7,682 nucleotides of DNA from Nitrospira sp. GTDB taxonomy: Bacteria; Nitrospirota; Nitrospiria; Nitrospirales; Nitrospiraceae. This document shows positions 1 to 5,764 of this stretch, in pieces (position 1 is the stretch's first letter; each line of letters begins with the position of its first letter). The position numbers and the translations under genes are program-made. Where the stretch lies: positions 1 to 7,682 of the forward strand of contig JANYEF010000156.1 of the NCBI GenBank assembly GCA_025363325.1. Direction: 5' to 3'. Under the pieces are notes generated by a model that made no database searches, was not told the DNA's origin, and saw only the letters and a list, made by a program, of their open reading frames with translations.

Positions 1-171
1 CTCCGCCCACCTCCGCGGGCCTCAGGTGGAGGAACGTCGCAGGGTATTAAGCTGCGAGTGCCAGTTCTTGATTGGCAGTTACATTTTCCCGGAGGATTTA
101 CGAGACCCCGAGAGCTCGACATGCCCCGCTGACTTCAGTATTCCCGTCGATGCCGGTCGCTCCCTTTCTTG

Positions 172-259
172 GTGAACGTGAATCGTGAAACGTCAGACGT
201 GAAACGTGAGAGGTATGGGGACATGCCTCGGCTTTGCCGTTCCACGTCTACCGTCTCAC
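172..259. repeat. GTGAAACGT-type imperfect palindromic repeat
   Basis: The 9-mer GTGAAACGT occurs exactly at 185-193 and 199-207, and a shorter copy GTGAACGT at 172-179, giving a roughly 14-nt periodicity. The arm 185-206 matches the reverse complement of 238-259 at 18 of 22 positions. Nested inside, GAGGTATG (210-217) pairs with CATGCCTC (222-229), 7 of 8, around a GGGA loop. The whole therefore folds as a long interrupted hairpin. Similar words are, from memory, common between genes in Nitrospira genomes. It is probably a dispersed intergenic repeat; its function is unknown. Confidence 0.6.
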
Positions 260-359
260 AGACTCATGCTACCGCATAGGCCACAGGGGTGCCATGCTGA
301 AACGCAAAAGAAAAGAGCGTGTACCACTGAGGTGGAGTACGCCGCCCCCTCTGCTGTTT

Positions 360-378
360 GCCAGATGTGTGATCTGGC
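360..378 (-). terminator. Possible terminator hairpin after the HU gene
   Basis: A perfect 7-bp stem (GCCAGAT at 360-366 with ATCTGGC at 372-378) closes a 5-nt loop and starts 12 nt beyond the stop codon of the HU gene when read on the minus strand. The position suits a transcription end, but the stem is not followed by a T-run on that strand, so it is not a classical intrinsic terminator. It may instead be a 3'-end stabilising hairpin. Confidence 0.3.
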
Positions 379-390
379 GACCGTACGATG

Positions 391-663
391 TTATCTGACG
401 GCTGACTTCAAGATTTTCCCTGCCGAGAACTTCGGGACTTTGGCTGCGGGAATCCGCAGCGCCTCACCGGTTCTGGGATTCCGCCCGAGCCGGGCTTTCC
501 GCCTGGCTACCGTAAAGGTCCCAAAATTCACCAGCGAGACGCGCTGTCCCTTCTTCAGGGACGTGGTCACTGCTCCGGTGAAGGCCTGTAATGCCGAGCC
601 TGCCGCAACCTTCGTGATGCCGGCGGATGCCGCCATCTTTGCGATCAGTTCTTCTTTGGTCAT
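391..663 (-). CDS. hup: HU-family DNA-binding protein
   Basis: A 90-residue histone-like protein that would bind and bend DNA as a dimer in the nucleoid. The length is that of typical HU. The N-terminal helices begin MTKEELIAKMA, the beta-saddle shows NFGTF (46-50), and the flexible DNA-binding arm carries the family signature GRNPRTGE (60-67) with the proline near its tip. The C-terminus PKFSAGKILK is also standard. The ATG at 663 is chosen over an in-frame upstream start because AGGAGG lies at 670-675, six bases before it, and because homologues begin with this MTKEEL-type sequence. It lies 102 nt downstream of the Fis-like gene on the same strand, so the two may be co-transcribed; I see no clear promoter of its own in the gap. 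It could also be called an IHF-like protein, since HU and IHF share this fold, but nothing here favours IHF. Confidence 0.93.
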   Translation of the reverse strand: MTKEELIAKMAASAGITKVAAGSALQAFTGAVTTSLKKGQRVSLVNFGTFTVARRKARLGRNPRTGEALRIPAAKVPKFSAGKILKSAVR

Positions 664-765
664 TGTGCACCTCCTGTTATTGGATTGAACTACGCGATTC
701 CTTGCCACCAACGTTCGCTATTGCCAGACCCACATGAGTCCGGCTTTCCGAGAACACCCGATGCG

Positions 766-1356
766 TCAGGCCTCTCGCGTCTGCGCGGCCCGATTCCGTT
801 TCACGGGAATGTGCAAGTCATGGATCTTCTTCCTGAGGGTGTTTCGATTCAAACCCAGCAGTTCTGCTGCTTGGATCTGGTTGCCTTTTGTTTCCTGAAG
901 TGCTCTGGTGATCAAGGGGCGCTCAATGGCGTTGATCAACATGGGATGCAGGTTCCGTCCCGAACCGTCTCGCATCCCCTTCACGAAATCTCCCATCTTC
1001 CATTCAAGATAGTCCTCAAGGGATAGGGCTTCTTTTCTGTCCGCCCCCGCAGCACTCTGCAGCGCCATCACCTGCATGAGCTTGGAGGCTCGTTTCAGCA
1101 CAGCTCGAGAACCGGTGATGACCAATGTGTGTGCGAGATCGATGTTGGTGGGTAAGGCGACGGCACCACCGGATGAGCGTGGTTTCAATTCAACGATGAC
1201 CGCATCAAACGTACGTCGTGCAGCGTTCTTCGGCAAAGCGGACGCGTCCTTAGCCATAGTCACCGAAGTATCTTTGAACGCGTGCTTGAACTGACTCTGG
1301 ATGTCCGGGTCACCGCTGAGCAACAAAATACTGAAGGCGGATGACGTAAGCGACAT
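766..1356 (-). CDS. Fis-type DNA-binding regulator with receiver-like N-terminus
   Basis: A 196-residue predicted transcription regulator. The C-terminal part (about 143-183) is a Fis-type helix-turn-helix: IERPLI, then KGNQIQAAELLGLNRNTLRKK, with the GN...AA..LG.NR.TLRKK pattern shared by Fis and the ends of NtrC-class activators. There is no AAA+ domain, so it is not a sigma-54 activator. The first 100 residues have the alternating hydrophobic strands of a receiver (SILLLSGDPD near 9-18, FDAVIVELKP at 50-59, TLVITG at 77-82). The usual phosphoacceptor Asp appears to be replaced by Glu56, so normal phosphorylation is doubtful. The linker (100-140) has no recognised domain. The ATG at 1356 is preferred: an in-frame TTG at 1419 lies inside the -35 box of the promoter. 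Its ribosome site is weak (TTGGAA region). It resembles RegA/ActR-like response regulators in layout. The DNA-binding half is secure; the receiver assignment is inference. Confidence 0.8.
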   Translation of the reverse strand: MSLTSSAFSILLLSGDPDIQSQFKHAFKDTSVTMAKDASALPKNAARRTFDAVIVELKPRSSGGAVALPTNIDLAHTLVITGSRAVLKRASKLMQVMALQSAAGADRKEALSLEDYLEWKMGDFVKGMRDGSGRNLHPMLINAIERPLITRALQETKGNQIQAAELLGLNRNTLRKKIHDLHIPVKRNRAAQTREA

Positions 1357-1390
1357 GAAAGTTCCAAGAGGACATACGGAGGAGGTGTGG

Positions 1391-1419
1391 ATTATTGCCC
1401 AGAGCCAATTTGATGTCAA
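1391..1419 (-). promoter_or_regulatory. Sigma-70 promoter of the Fis-like gene
   Basis: On the minus strand a perfect TTGACA (-35, 1414-1419) is followed after exactly 17 bases by AATAAT (-10, 1391-1396), five of six matches to TATAAT. Transcription would begin near 1384, giving a leader of about 28 nt before the ATG at 1356. This is the strongest promoter match in the window and argues against translation starting upstream of 1384. Confidence 0.75.
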
Positions 1420-1551
1420 CCAGGAAAATAGGGGGAGCAGTTCTTGTTGGCTCGAACACAGGAAACAATATGGTTTTCTCTCGCCGGATTAAGGGATCGT
1501 GTCTCAGCGAGCGAGGATCGATGTTTCGATCGAGACATTCCATAGGCCCGA

Positions 1552-1671
1552 CTACTTTCGTGCCGCGTCTATCTCGTGTGACCGGTATGAGTGGGCTTCG
1601 ATCCTCTCGACTAATTCGTTCTGCTTAGTGCGGGCGAAGTTCTCGAACAGGTTGCGGAAAACTACGGGCAC
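1552..1671 (-). CDS. Doubtful 39-residue hypothetical protein
   Basis: A GTG-started frame encodes a 39-residue peptide beginning VPVVFRNLFENFARTK and ending EIDAARK before a TAG. It is charged, with an amphipathic-helix look (ENFARTKQNELVERIEAH), and about two thirds of its codons end in G or C, as in the true genes nearby. Against it: there is no ATG, the nearest GGGAG is 13 nt upstream of the GTG, and the frame stays open further upstream (…SCGSVLLIV) without another start, so it could be the remnant of a longer gene. I recognise no family. It lies alone in the divergent intergenic region, on the same strand as the Fis and HU genes but upstream of their promoter. Confidence 0.25.
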   Translation of the reverse strand: MPVVFRNLFENFARTKQNELVERIEAHSYRSHEIDAARK

Positions 1672-1739
1672 AATTAGGAGAACACTCCCGCAGGATAGCC
1701 GAGCGAGACTGATAGGATAGGTGAGACGGGCGAGGGTTC

Positions 1740-1798
1740 GAGGTCCGAAGTCCGAAGTTCGATGTTTTTGGAACTTCGAACCCCGAACTTCGGACCTC
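1740..1798. repeat. Two-part inverted repeat (TCCGAAGTTCG type)
   Basis: The outer arms are perfect over 12 bp (GAGGTCCGAAGT at 1740-1751 with ACTTCGGACCTC at 1787-1798). Inner arms are perfect over 8 bp (CGAAGTTC at 1753-1760 with GAACTTCG at 1771-1778). A 1-nt gap on the left and 8 nt on the right separate the two stems, and the loop is GATGTTTTTG. The left side also contains the near-tandem words GTCCGAAGTCCGAAGTTCG. Flanks (GTGAGACGGGCGAGG at 1721-1735) resemble the GTGAAACGTGAGAGG flank of the element at 172-259, which suggests one repeat family. It lacks a T-run after the stem, so it is an unlikely terminator. Confidence 0.7.
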
Positions 1799-1907
1799 GC
1801 CTTTCTCGCCTTTCTCGCGCTTCACGCATTACGGTCTGTTGGGTTGGCGGAGGACTTTCCAGCATTCTACTAAGACTACGCTCCCAGGACCATCAGAGAG
1901 AGGTAGC

Positions 1908-1939
1908 TTGACAGGGGAGCTTTTTAGGGAGTAATAAAT
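1908..1939 (+). promoter_or_regulatory. Probable promoter of the sulfur operon
   Basis: A perfect TTGACA lies at 1908-1913. An AT-rich stretch TAATAAAT (1932-1939) sits 18 bases downstream and is the only plausible -10 region, although its best hexamer (AATAAA at 1933-1938) matches TATAAT at only four of six positions with a long 19-base spacer. A weak -10 would fit a regulated promoter. Transcription would start around 1945, just before the palindrome at 1955-1968 and about 30 nt before the Rrf2 start codon. Confidence 0.5.
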
Positions 1940-1954
1940 ACGACATGTGCTTTA

Positions 1955-1968
1955 ATTCCTACCGGAAT
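1955..1968 (+). promoter_or_regulatory. Palindromic operator candidate before the Rrf2 gene
   Basis: ATTCC-TACC-GGAAT is a perfect 5-bp inverted repeat with a 4-nt spacer, inside the AT-rich context TTTAATTCC...GGAATACT. It lies just downstream of the expected transcription start and nine bases before the ATG at 1977. The GGAA of its right arm is the only purine-rich ribosome-site candidate for the Rrf2 gene. Rrf2-family repressors commonly bind such AT-rich palindromes and control their own genes, so this is a likely autoregulatory site. Assignment to this protein is inference. Confidence 0.5.
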
Positions 1969-1976
1969 ACTCGTGT

Positions 1977-2426
1977 ATGAAGGTATCTCTCAGAGCGACC
2001 TATGGAATCATGGCGGCTGTCGATTTAGCGATGCATCTCGGAACAGCGCCTGTCCAAGCGAAATCAATCGCACGTCGACAAGCCATCCCTGCTCGCTTTC
2101 TTGAACAGGTCCTCCATGGGATGAAGAAGGCTGGCCTTGTGTCGAGCCTTCGAGGAGCCCAAGGGGGGTACATACTTTCGAAGAAACCGTCCGAGGTATC
2201 GGTCGTCGAAATTCTCGAGGCGCTCGATGGTCCGCTTTCAACCCTGAGCGGCGGAGCTGGCCGTGCACAAATGCGACGACTCAGCAAACCGGAACTTCTG
2301 CTTGGGAAGATTTGGGAGCAGGTTTATCAAGCGGAGCGCCATGTGCTCGAGGCCATAAGCGTGGAAGAATTAGCCGGGCAGCAACGAGTGCTCGATCAAG
2401 AGCGGTCGTTGATGTACCACATTTGA
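1977..2426 (+). CDS. Rrf2-family transcriptional regulator, cysteine-free
   Basis: A 149-residue winged-helix regulator. The N-terminus MKVSLRATYGIMAAVDLA and the recognition and wing region (RRQAIPARFLEQVLHGMKKAG, then LRGAQGGYILSK at 58-69) are classical Rrf2, and EILEALDGPL (78-87) begins the dimerisation helix. No cysteine occurs anywhere, so it cannot use the three-Cys iron-sulfur sensing of IscR or NsrR. In this it resembles CymR, the cysteine-metabolism repressor of Bacillus, which senses sulfur status through a partner enzyme. Being first in a sulfate-assimilation operon, it is the obvious candidate regulator of it. The stop codon (TGA, 2424-2426) overlaps the GAGG ribosome site of the reductase gene, which starts eight bases later, so the two are co-transcribed. 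The ATG fits the family start; the ribosome site is weak (GGAA in the palindrome). The effector and any partner are not visible. Confidence 0.9.
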   Translation: MKVSLRATYGIMAAVDLAMHLGTAPVQAKSIARRQAIPARFLEQVLHGMKKAGLVSSLRGAQGGYILSKKPSEVSVVEILEALDGPLSTLSGGAGRAQMRRLSKPELLLGKIWEQVYQAERHVLEAISVEELAGQQRVLDQERSLMYHI

Positions 2427-2434
2427 GGTTACCT

Positions 2435-4930
2435 ATGAGTCGCACACCACTCAGTACGGTTCCCGTAAAGACGGAGCCCATTCCTCCTGCCATTGCCGAG
2501 GAGATCGAGACGTTCGAAGCCGAGGCGATGCGCATGGTTGCCGGCGATGTCTCCGGCGATCTGTTCAGGCCGTTCCGTCTCCAGTACGGCATTTACGGAC
2601 AACGGCAAGCCGGTGTCCAGATGGTCCGTATCAAGATTCCCTTCGGCGGACTGACGGCGAATCAGCTTCGACGGGTCGCAGAATTGACCGAATGCTATGC
2701 CACCGGTGTCGGGCATGTGACCACGCGCCAGGATATCCAGCTGCATTTTGTAGAATTACAGGATGTGCCGACAATTATGCGCGGGCTGGCGGAAGTCGGT
2801 TTGACTACTAGAGAGGCTTGCGCCAACACGGTTCGCAATGTAACGGCCTGTCACCTTGCCGGGGTCTGTCAGGGGGAAGTGTTCGACGTGACGCCTTATG
2901 CGAAAACCGTTGCGCTCCATCTCTTGCGGAATCCGCTCAACCAGAGCCTCCCCCGCAAATTCAAAATTGCCTTTTCCGGTTGCAAACAAGACTGTGCCCT
3001 CACGCCGATTCACGATATCGGTCTGCTCGCTGCGAAGCGCGCGGATGGAGTCATCGGCTTTCGCATGGTCGCCGGCGGCGGTCTCGGTTCGGCCCCTCGG
3101 CTCGCGCAGGTTCTTCGAGAGTTCACGCCGATGGATGAACTCATTCCCAGCGTGGAAGCCGTGATTCGGGTGTTCGACACCTTAGGCAATCGAAAGAATC
3201 GGACAAAGGCTCGGATGAAGTTCGTGATCGAAAAACTGGGTTTCGAGGAGTTCAAACGTCGCTGGGAAGAGGCCTATGTGTCGTTGGGCCATGCCCGACC
3301 GACCCATGAGCCCATCAAGTTACTGTCGTATCCGGATGAACCTGTTCCTCTCATCATGCCGACGTCGAATGGATCGAAGCAAGCAGCGGTGCAGTCTAAT
3401 GGTCATGCTCGGGGCGCACCAGCGGAGACGCCGTTCGAGATGTGGCGCCGCACCAATGTCGTGCGTCAGAAGCAAGAGGGCTATGTCGCCGCAGTAACTA
3501 AGTTATTCATGGGCGACCTCACGACGGAACAGATGCTGCTCATTGCCGATCTTGCGGATCGCTACTCCAATGGCAATATTCGGACGACGATCAATCAAAA
3601 CATGATCATTCGATGGGTGCCGGAGTCGCGGATCGCCGACCTCTATGCCGATCTTGCTTCACAGGGCCTGGCCGATCCCGGCGCCGAATTGGTCGAAGAT
3701 ATTATCGCTTGTCCTGGTACTGATACATGCGGTCTGGGGATCACGTCCTCAAAGGGGCTCGCGCGAGCCCTGGCAGAAGTATTCCCGGCTGGGAGGGTTC
3801 CCGAGGATCTGCACGATGTCACGGTCAAGATCAGCGGGTGCCACAACTCCTGTGCCCAGCACCATATCGCCACGATCGGTTTGCATGGAGTGGGGAAACG
3901 CATTGGCGAGCACGTCGCGCCCTTCTATGAATTACATTTGGGCGGGAGGGTCAACGGGGCGGCGAAGATCGGACAGATGGTGGTGAAGTTGCCGGCCAAG
4001 AGCGTCTCGGCGGCGATCACGCACTTGATTGATGTGTATCGGCGTGACCGTCTCTCCGGCGAAGGGTTACCGGCCTTCATTGATCGTGTCGGCAAGGTCA
4101 AACTCAAGGATGAGTTGATCCCCTACACCATCGTTCCGTCCTTTCAAGACGATCCAACGTTTTACTATGACTGGGAAGGTGAGGCGGAGTTCGTTCTGGA
4201 AGATCTCGGGCCCGGCGAGTGCGCAGGTGGCGCGCTTGAAATGATCGAGAATGGCATTCTCGAGGCCGACCAAGAACTCTACCAGGCGAAGCTGCTTGTC
4301 GATAACCATCAATATTCCGTCTCGGTGAACAAGTCCTATCGCGCCGTGTTAGCCGCTGCCAAGGCCTTGCTGGTGACGGAAGGGCTTGAACCTTCGACCG
4401 ATGCAGAAACCTTCATCGAATTTGACAGCAGGATTGCACAAAAGGGCATCGTTCCAGCGATGTATCGTGAATTGAGGAAGCGGGTCGGCGATTTAGGGCC
4501 CAAGGAGACAACGGGCGAATCGGCCCGCGACAAAATGGTGTTTGCCAAGGGGTTCGTCGATGCCTGTCGTGCCGCCACGGAGCAGATGGGCAAAGATCTC
4601 AAATTGGCGCCGGTGGATAAAGCCGCGGCGGTTACGACCAACGTACTGCCGGAGGTCAAGGCAATTGTCGCTTCTGTGGCCGCACCTACTGCATCCAGCG
4701 CGCCGGTGTACGATCTGCGGGGAGTGGCCTGTCCGCTGAATTATGTGAAGACCAAGCTGAAACTGGAGATGATGGATGCGGGTGAGCAGTTGGAGGTCTG
4801 GCTCGATGCGGGTGAGCCGATCAAGAACGTGCCGATGAGCTTGAAGAACGACGGGCATAAGTTGTTGTTGCAGGAACCACTCGAAGCCGCCGCGGCTCAT
4901 TATCGGATTCTGGTCGAAAAAGTAGAATAG
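2435..4930 (+). CDS. Siroheme sulfite/nitrite reductase fused to HEPN-like and TusA domains
   Basis: An 831-residue cytoplasmic enzyme, probably reducing sulfite to sulfide with six electrons from ferredoxin. Layout: ferredoxin-like half-domain (about 50-115), first siroheme/4Fe-4S domain (127-285), second half-domain (335-400), second siroheme/4Fe-4S domain (420-555), HEPN-like helices (605-715), an Ala/Val/Pro-rich linker (720-756) and a TusA domain (757-831). Active-site basic residues fit R65, R98, R134, K175 and K177. The cluster motif CX5C...CX3C is complete in the second half (C426, C432, C469, C473), as in the family, and also in the first half (C139, C145, C183, C187), which is unusual. 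TusA has DLRGVACPLN with C766; the usual CPxP is CPLN here. Typical ferredoxin-dependent enzymes are near 500-600 residues, so the tail is extra. The ATG at 2435 has GAGG at 2425-2428; an in-frame ATG at 2312 lies inside the Rrf2 gene and gives a non-homologous N-terminus. Nitrite as substrate cannot be excluded; neighbours favour sulfite. Confidence 0.9.
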   Translation: MSRTPLSTVPVKTEPIPPAIAEEIETFEAEAMRMVAGDVSGDLFRPFRLQYGIYGQRQAGVQMVRIKIPFGGLTANQLRRVAELTECYATGVGHVTTRQDIQLHFVELQDVPTIMRGLAEVGLTTREACANTVRNVTACHLAGVCQGEVFDVTPYAKTVALHLLRNPLNQSLPRKFKIAFSGCKQDCALTPIHDIGLLAAKRADGVIGFRMVAGGGLGSAPRLAQVLREFTPMDELIPSVEAVIRVFDTLGNRKNRTKARMKFVIEKLGFEEFKRRWEEAYVSLGHARPTHEPIKLLSYPDEPVPLIMPTSNGSKQAAVQSNGHARGAPAETPFEMWRRTNVVRQKQEGYVAAVTKLFMGDLTTEQMLLIADLADRYSNGNIRTTINQNMIIRWVPESRIADLYADLASQGLADPGAELVEDIIACPGTDTCGLGITSSKGLARALAEVFPAGRVPEDLHDVTVKISGCHNSCAQHHIATIGLHGVGKRIGEHVAPFYELHLGGRVNGAAKIGQMVVKLPAKSVSAAITHLIDVYRRDRLSGEGLPAFIDRVGKVKLKDELIPYTIVPSFQDDPTFYYDWEGEAEFVLEDLGPGECAGGALEMIENGILEADQELYQAKLLVDNHQYSVSVNKSYRAVLAAAKALLVTEGLEPSTDAETFIEFDSRIAQKGIVPAMYRELRKRVGDLGPKETTGESARDKMVFAKGFVDACRAATEQMGKDLKLAPVDKAAAVTTNVLPEVKAIVASVAAPTASSAPVYDLRGVACPLNYVKTKLKLEMMDAGEQLEVWLDAGEPIKNVPMSLKNDGHKLLLQEPLEAAAAHYRILVEKVE

Positions 4931-4932
4931 AA

Positions 4933-5024
4933 CGGCGGAGGGATGATCCCCCTTGCTCGCGCAACGCGCACGATGAAACGGTGCTCGTTGGACGCGCGCA
5001 GTTGGGGAATCATCCCTGCCGCCG
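4933..5024. repeat. 92-bp hairpin element between reductase and cysH
   Basis: CGGCGG-AGGGATGATCCCCC (4933-4952) matches the reverse complement of 5004-5024 except for one bulged C and one mismatch, a stem of about 20 bp. The interior continues as a weaker stem (around GCTCGCGCAACGCGCAC with GTGCTCGTTGGACGCGCGC), so almost the whole gap between the two genes folds back on itself. It starts two bases after the reductase stop and ends about 32 bases before the cysH start. There is no T-run, so it is not a classical terminator. It could be an RNA stabiliser or attenuator that sets the ratio of upstream to downstream products, or a dispersed REP/MITE-like repeat. Confidence 0.7.
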
Positions 5025-5056
5025 CTTGAAGTGAGTGAGAAAGAAGAAAGAACTCA

Positions 5057-5764
5057 ATGGCCAGTACGTCACCAGAAGAATTGAAGGCTTGGGGTGAGTC
5101 GTTCGAGGCGAAGCAACCACCAGAGATCGTGGCTGCTGCGATCGAGCGTTATGCGCCGAAGATCGTGCTCGCCTGCAGTTTTGGGGCGGAGGATGTCGTG
5201 CTCGTAGACATGGTCCACCGCATCAATCCTTCCGTGCCACTCTTCTATCTCGACACGGAGTTTCTGTTTCCCGAGACCTACGCCACGCGCGATCGGGTGA
5301 TTGAACGGTATAGTTTGCAGCCACAACAAGTTATGCAGGTGAAGTCGTTGCTCACGCCGGAGCAGCAGGCAGCTCAGCATGGCGAGGCCCTCTGGGCGCG
5401 CCAGCCCGATCAATGTTGCGAGTTGCGCAAAGTGGAGCCGCTTACTCGAGTGCTCAAGGGATTTGACGCCTGGATTACCGGGATCAGGCGGGACCAGTCC
5501 CCCACGAGAGCCCATGCGAAGTTGATCGAATGGGACCAGAAATTTCAGTTGGTGAAGGTCAATCCCCTTGCAAGGTGGACGTGGGAGGATGTCTGGACCT
5601 ACATTCGCATCTACGAAGTTCCCTACAACGAATTGCATGACCGCAACTACCCTAGTATCGGCTGCACCCATTGCACGAGCCCAGTGATGCCTGGCGAAGA
5701 CCCTCGCGCGGGACGGTGGAAAAACTTTATCAAGACTGAGTGCGGGTTACACAAGGCTTCGTAA
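5057..5764 (+). CDS. cysH: Iron-sulfur APS reductase (thioredoxin-dependent)
   Basis: A 235-residue enzyme that reduces adenylyl sulfate (or phosphoadenylyl sulfate) to sulfite and AMP (or PAP), using thioredoxin. The nucleotide-binding loop is ACSFGAEDVVLVD (39-51), followed by LDTEFLFPETY (65-75) and GIRRDQSPTRA (142-152). The four 4Fe-4S ligands are present: CCELRKVEPL (C120, C121) and SIGCTHC (C203, C206). This cysteine set marks the bacterial APS-reductase class rather than the cluster-free enterobacterial PAPS reductase, so APS is the likely substrate and no APS kinase is needed. The catalytic cysteine is C229 in ECGLH near the C-terminus. Length is normal and no residue is missing. The ATG at 5057 follows a purine-rich stretch (AAGAAGAAAGAA) rather than a clear AGGAGG, so initiation may be modest. 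The stop TAA overlaps the next start codon by one base (TAATG), pointing to translational coupling. Confidence 0.95.
   Translation: MASTSPEELKAWGESFEAKQPPEIVAAAIERYAPKIVLACSFGAEDVVLVDMVHRINPSVPLFYLDTEFLFPETYATRDRVIERYSLQPQQVMQVKSLLTPEQQAAQHGEALWARQPDQCCELRKVEPLTRVLKGFDAWITGIRRDQSPTRAHAKLIEWDQKFQLVKVNPLARWTWEDVWTYIRIYEVPYNELHDRNYPSIGCTHCTSPVMPGEDPRAGRWKNFIKTECGLHKAS

Larger units (their letters stand above)
1..390. other. Left-end region without a supported gene
   Basis: No coding region here is convincing. A frame on the plus strand is open from the window edge to a TGA at 130-132 (43 codons) and could be the tail of an upstream gene, but its third codon positions are not GC-rich like those of the real genes and no family is recognisable. 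Positions 7-29 contain CCACCT and AGGTGG arms of a small hairpin, without a T-run. The stretch 172-259 is a repeat element and 360-378 is a hairpin; both are listed separately. The long plus-strand frame across 206-688 is the antisense of the HU gene and is not counted. Confidence 0.5.
1420..1907. other. Intergenic region between divergent units
   Basis: This stretch separates the minus-strand Fis/HU pair from the plus-strand sulfur operon. Plus-strand frames here lack good starts and recognisable content. A hairpin is visible at 1501-1536: GATCGA (1516-1521) pairs with TCGATC (1526-1531), and GTCTC (1501-1505) with GAGAC (1532-1536), leaving a 10-nt bulge on the left. The doubtful small minus-strand ORF (1552-1671) and the inverted repeat (1740-1798) are given separately. 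After the repeat comes a pyrimidine-rich direct repeat, GCCTTTCTC twice, just after 1798. Confidence 0.5.

Noticed and set aside
1..132. Plus-strand frame open from the window edge to TGA at 130-132, perhaps the tail of an upstream gene
   Set aside because: Only 43 codons, ordinary third-position composition and no recognisable family; chance openness is likely at this GC content.
321..340. GTACCAC...GTGGAGTAC small hairpin
   Set aside because: The stem is short and bulged, with no T-run and no gene end within reach; it is within chance expectation.
206..688. 160-residue plus-strand open frame
   Set aside because: It lies antisense to the HU gene, starts inside a repeat and has no recognisable domain; the HU frame is clearly the real one.
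1357..1419. N-terminal extension of the Fis-like protein from TTG at 1419
   Set aside because: The TTG is part of the TTGACA -35 box of the promoter, so it would not be in the transcript.
2312..2434. 41-residue extension of the sulfite reductase from ATG at 2312
   Set aside because: It lies wholly within the Rrf2 gene in another frame, and the ATG at 2435 has its own GAGG ribosome site and a sensible family start.
5069..5671. 200-residue minus-strand open frame opposite cysH
   Set aside because: It is the antisense of a clear APS reductase gene with full motifs; there is no domain and no ribosome site.
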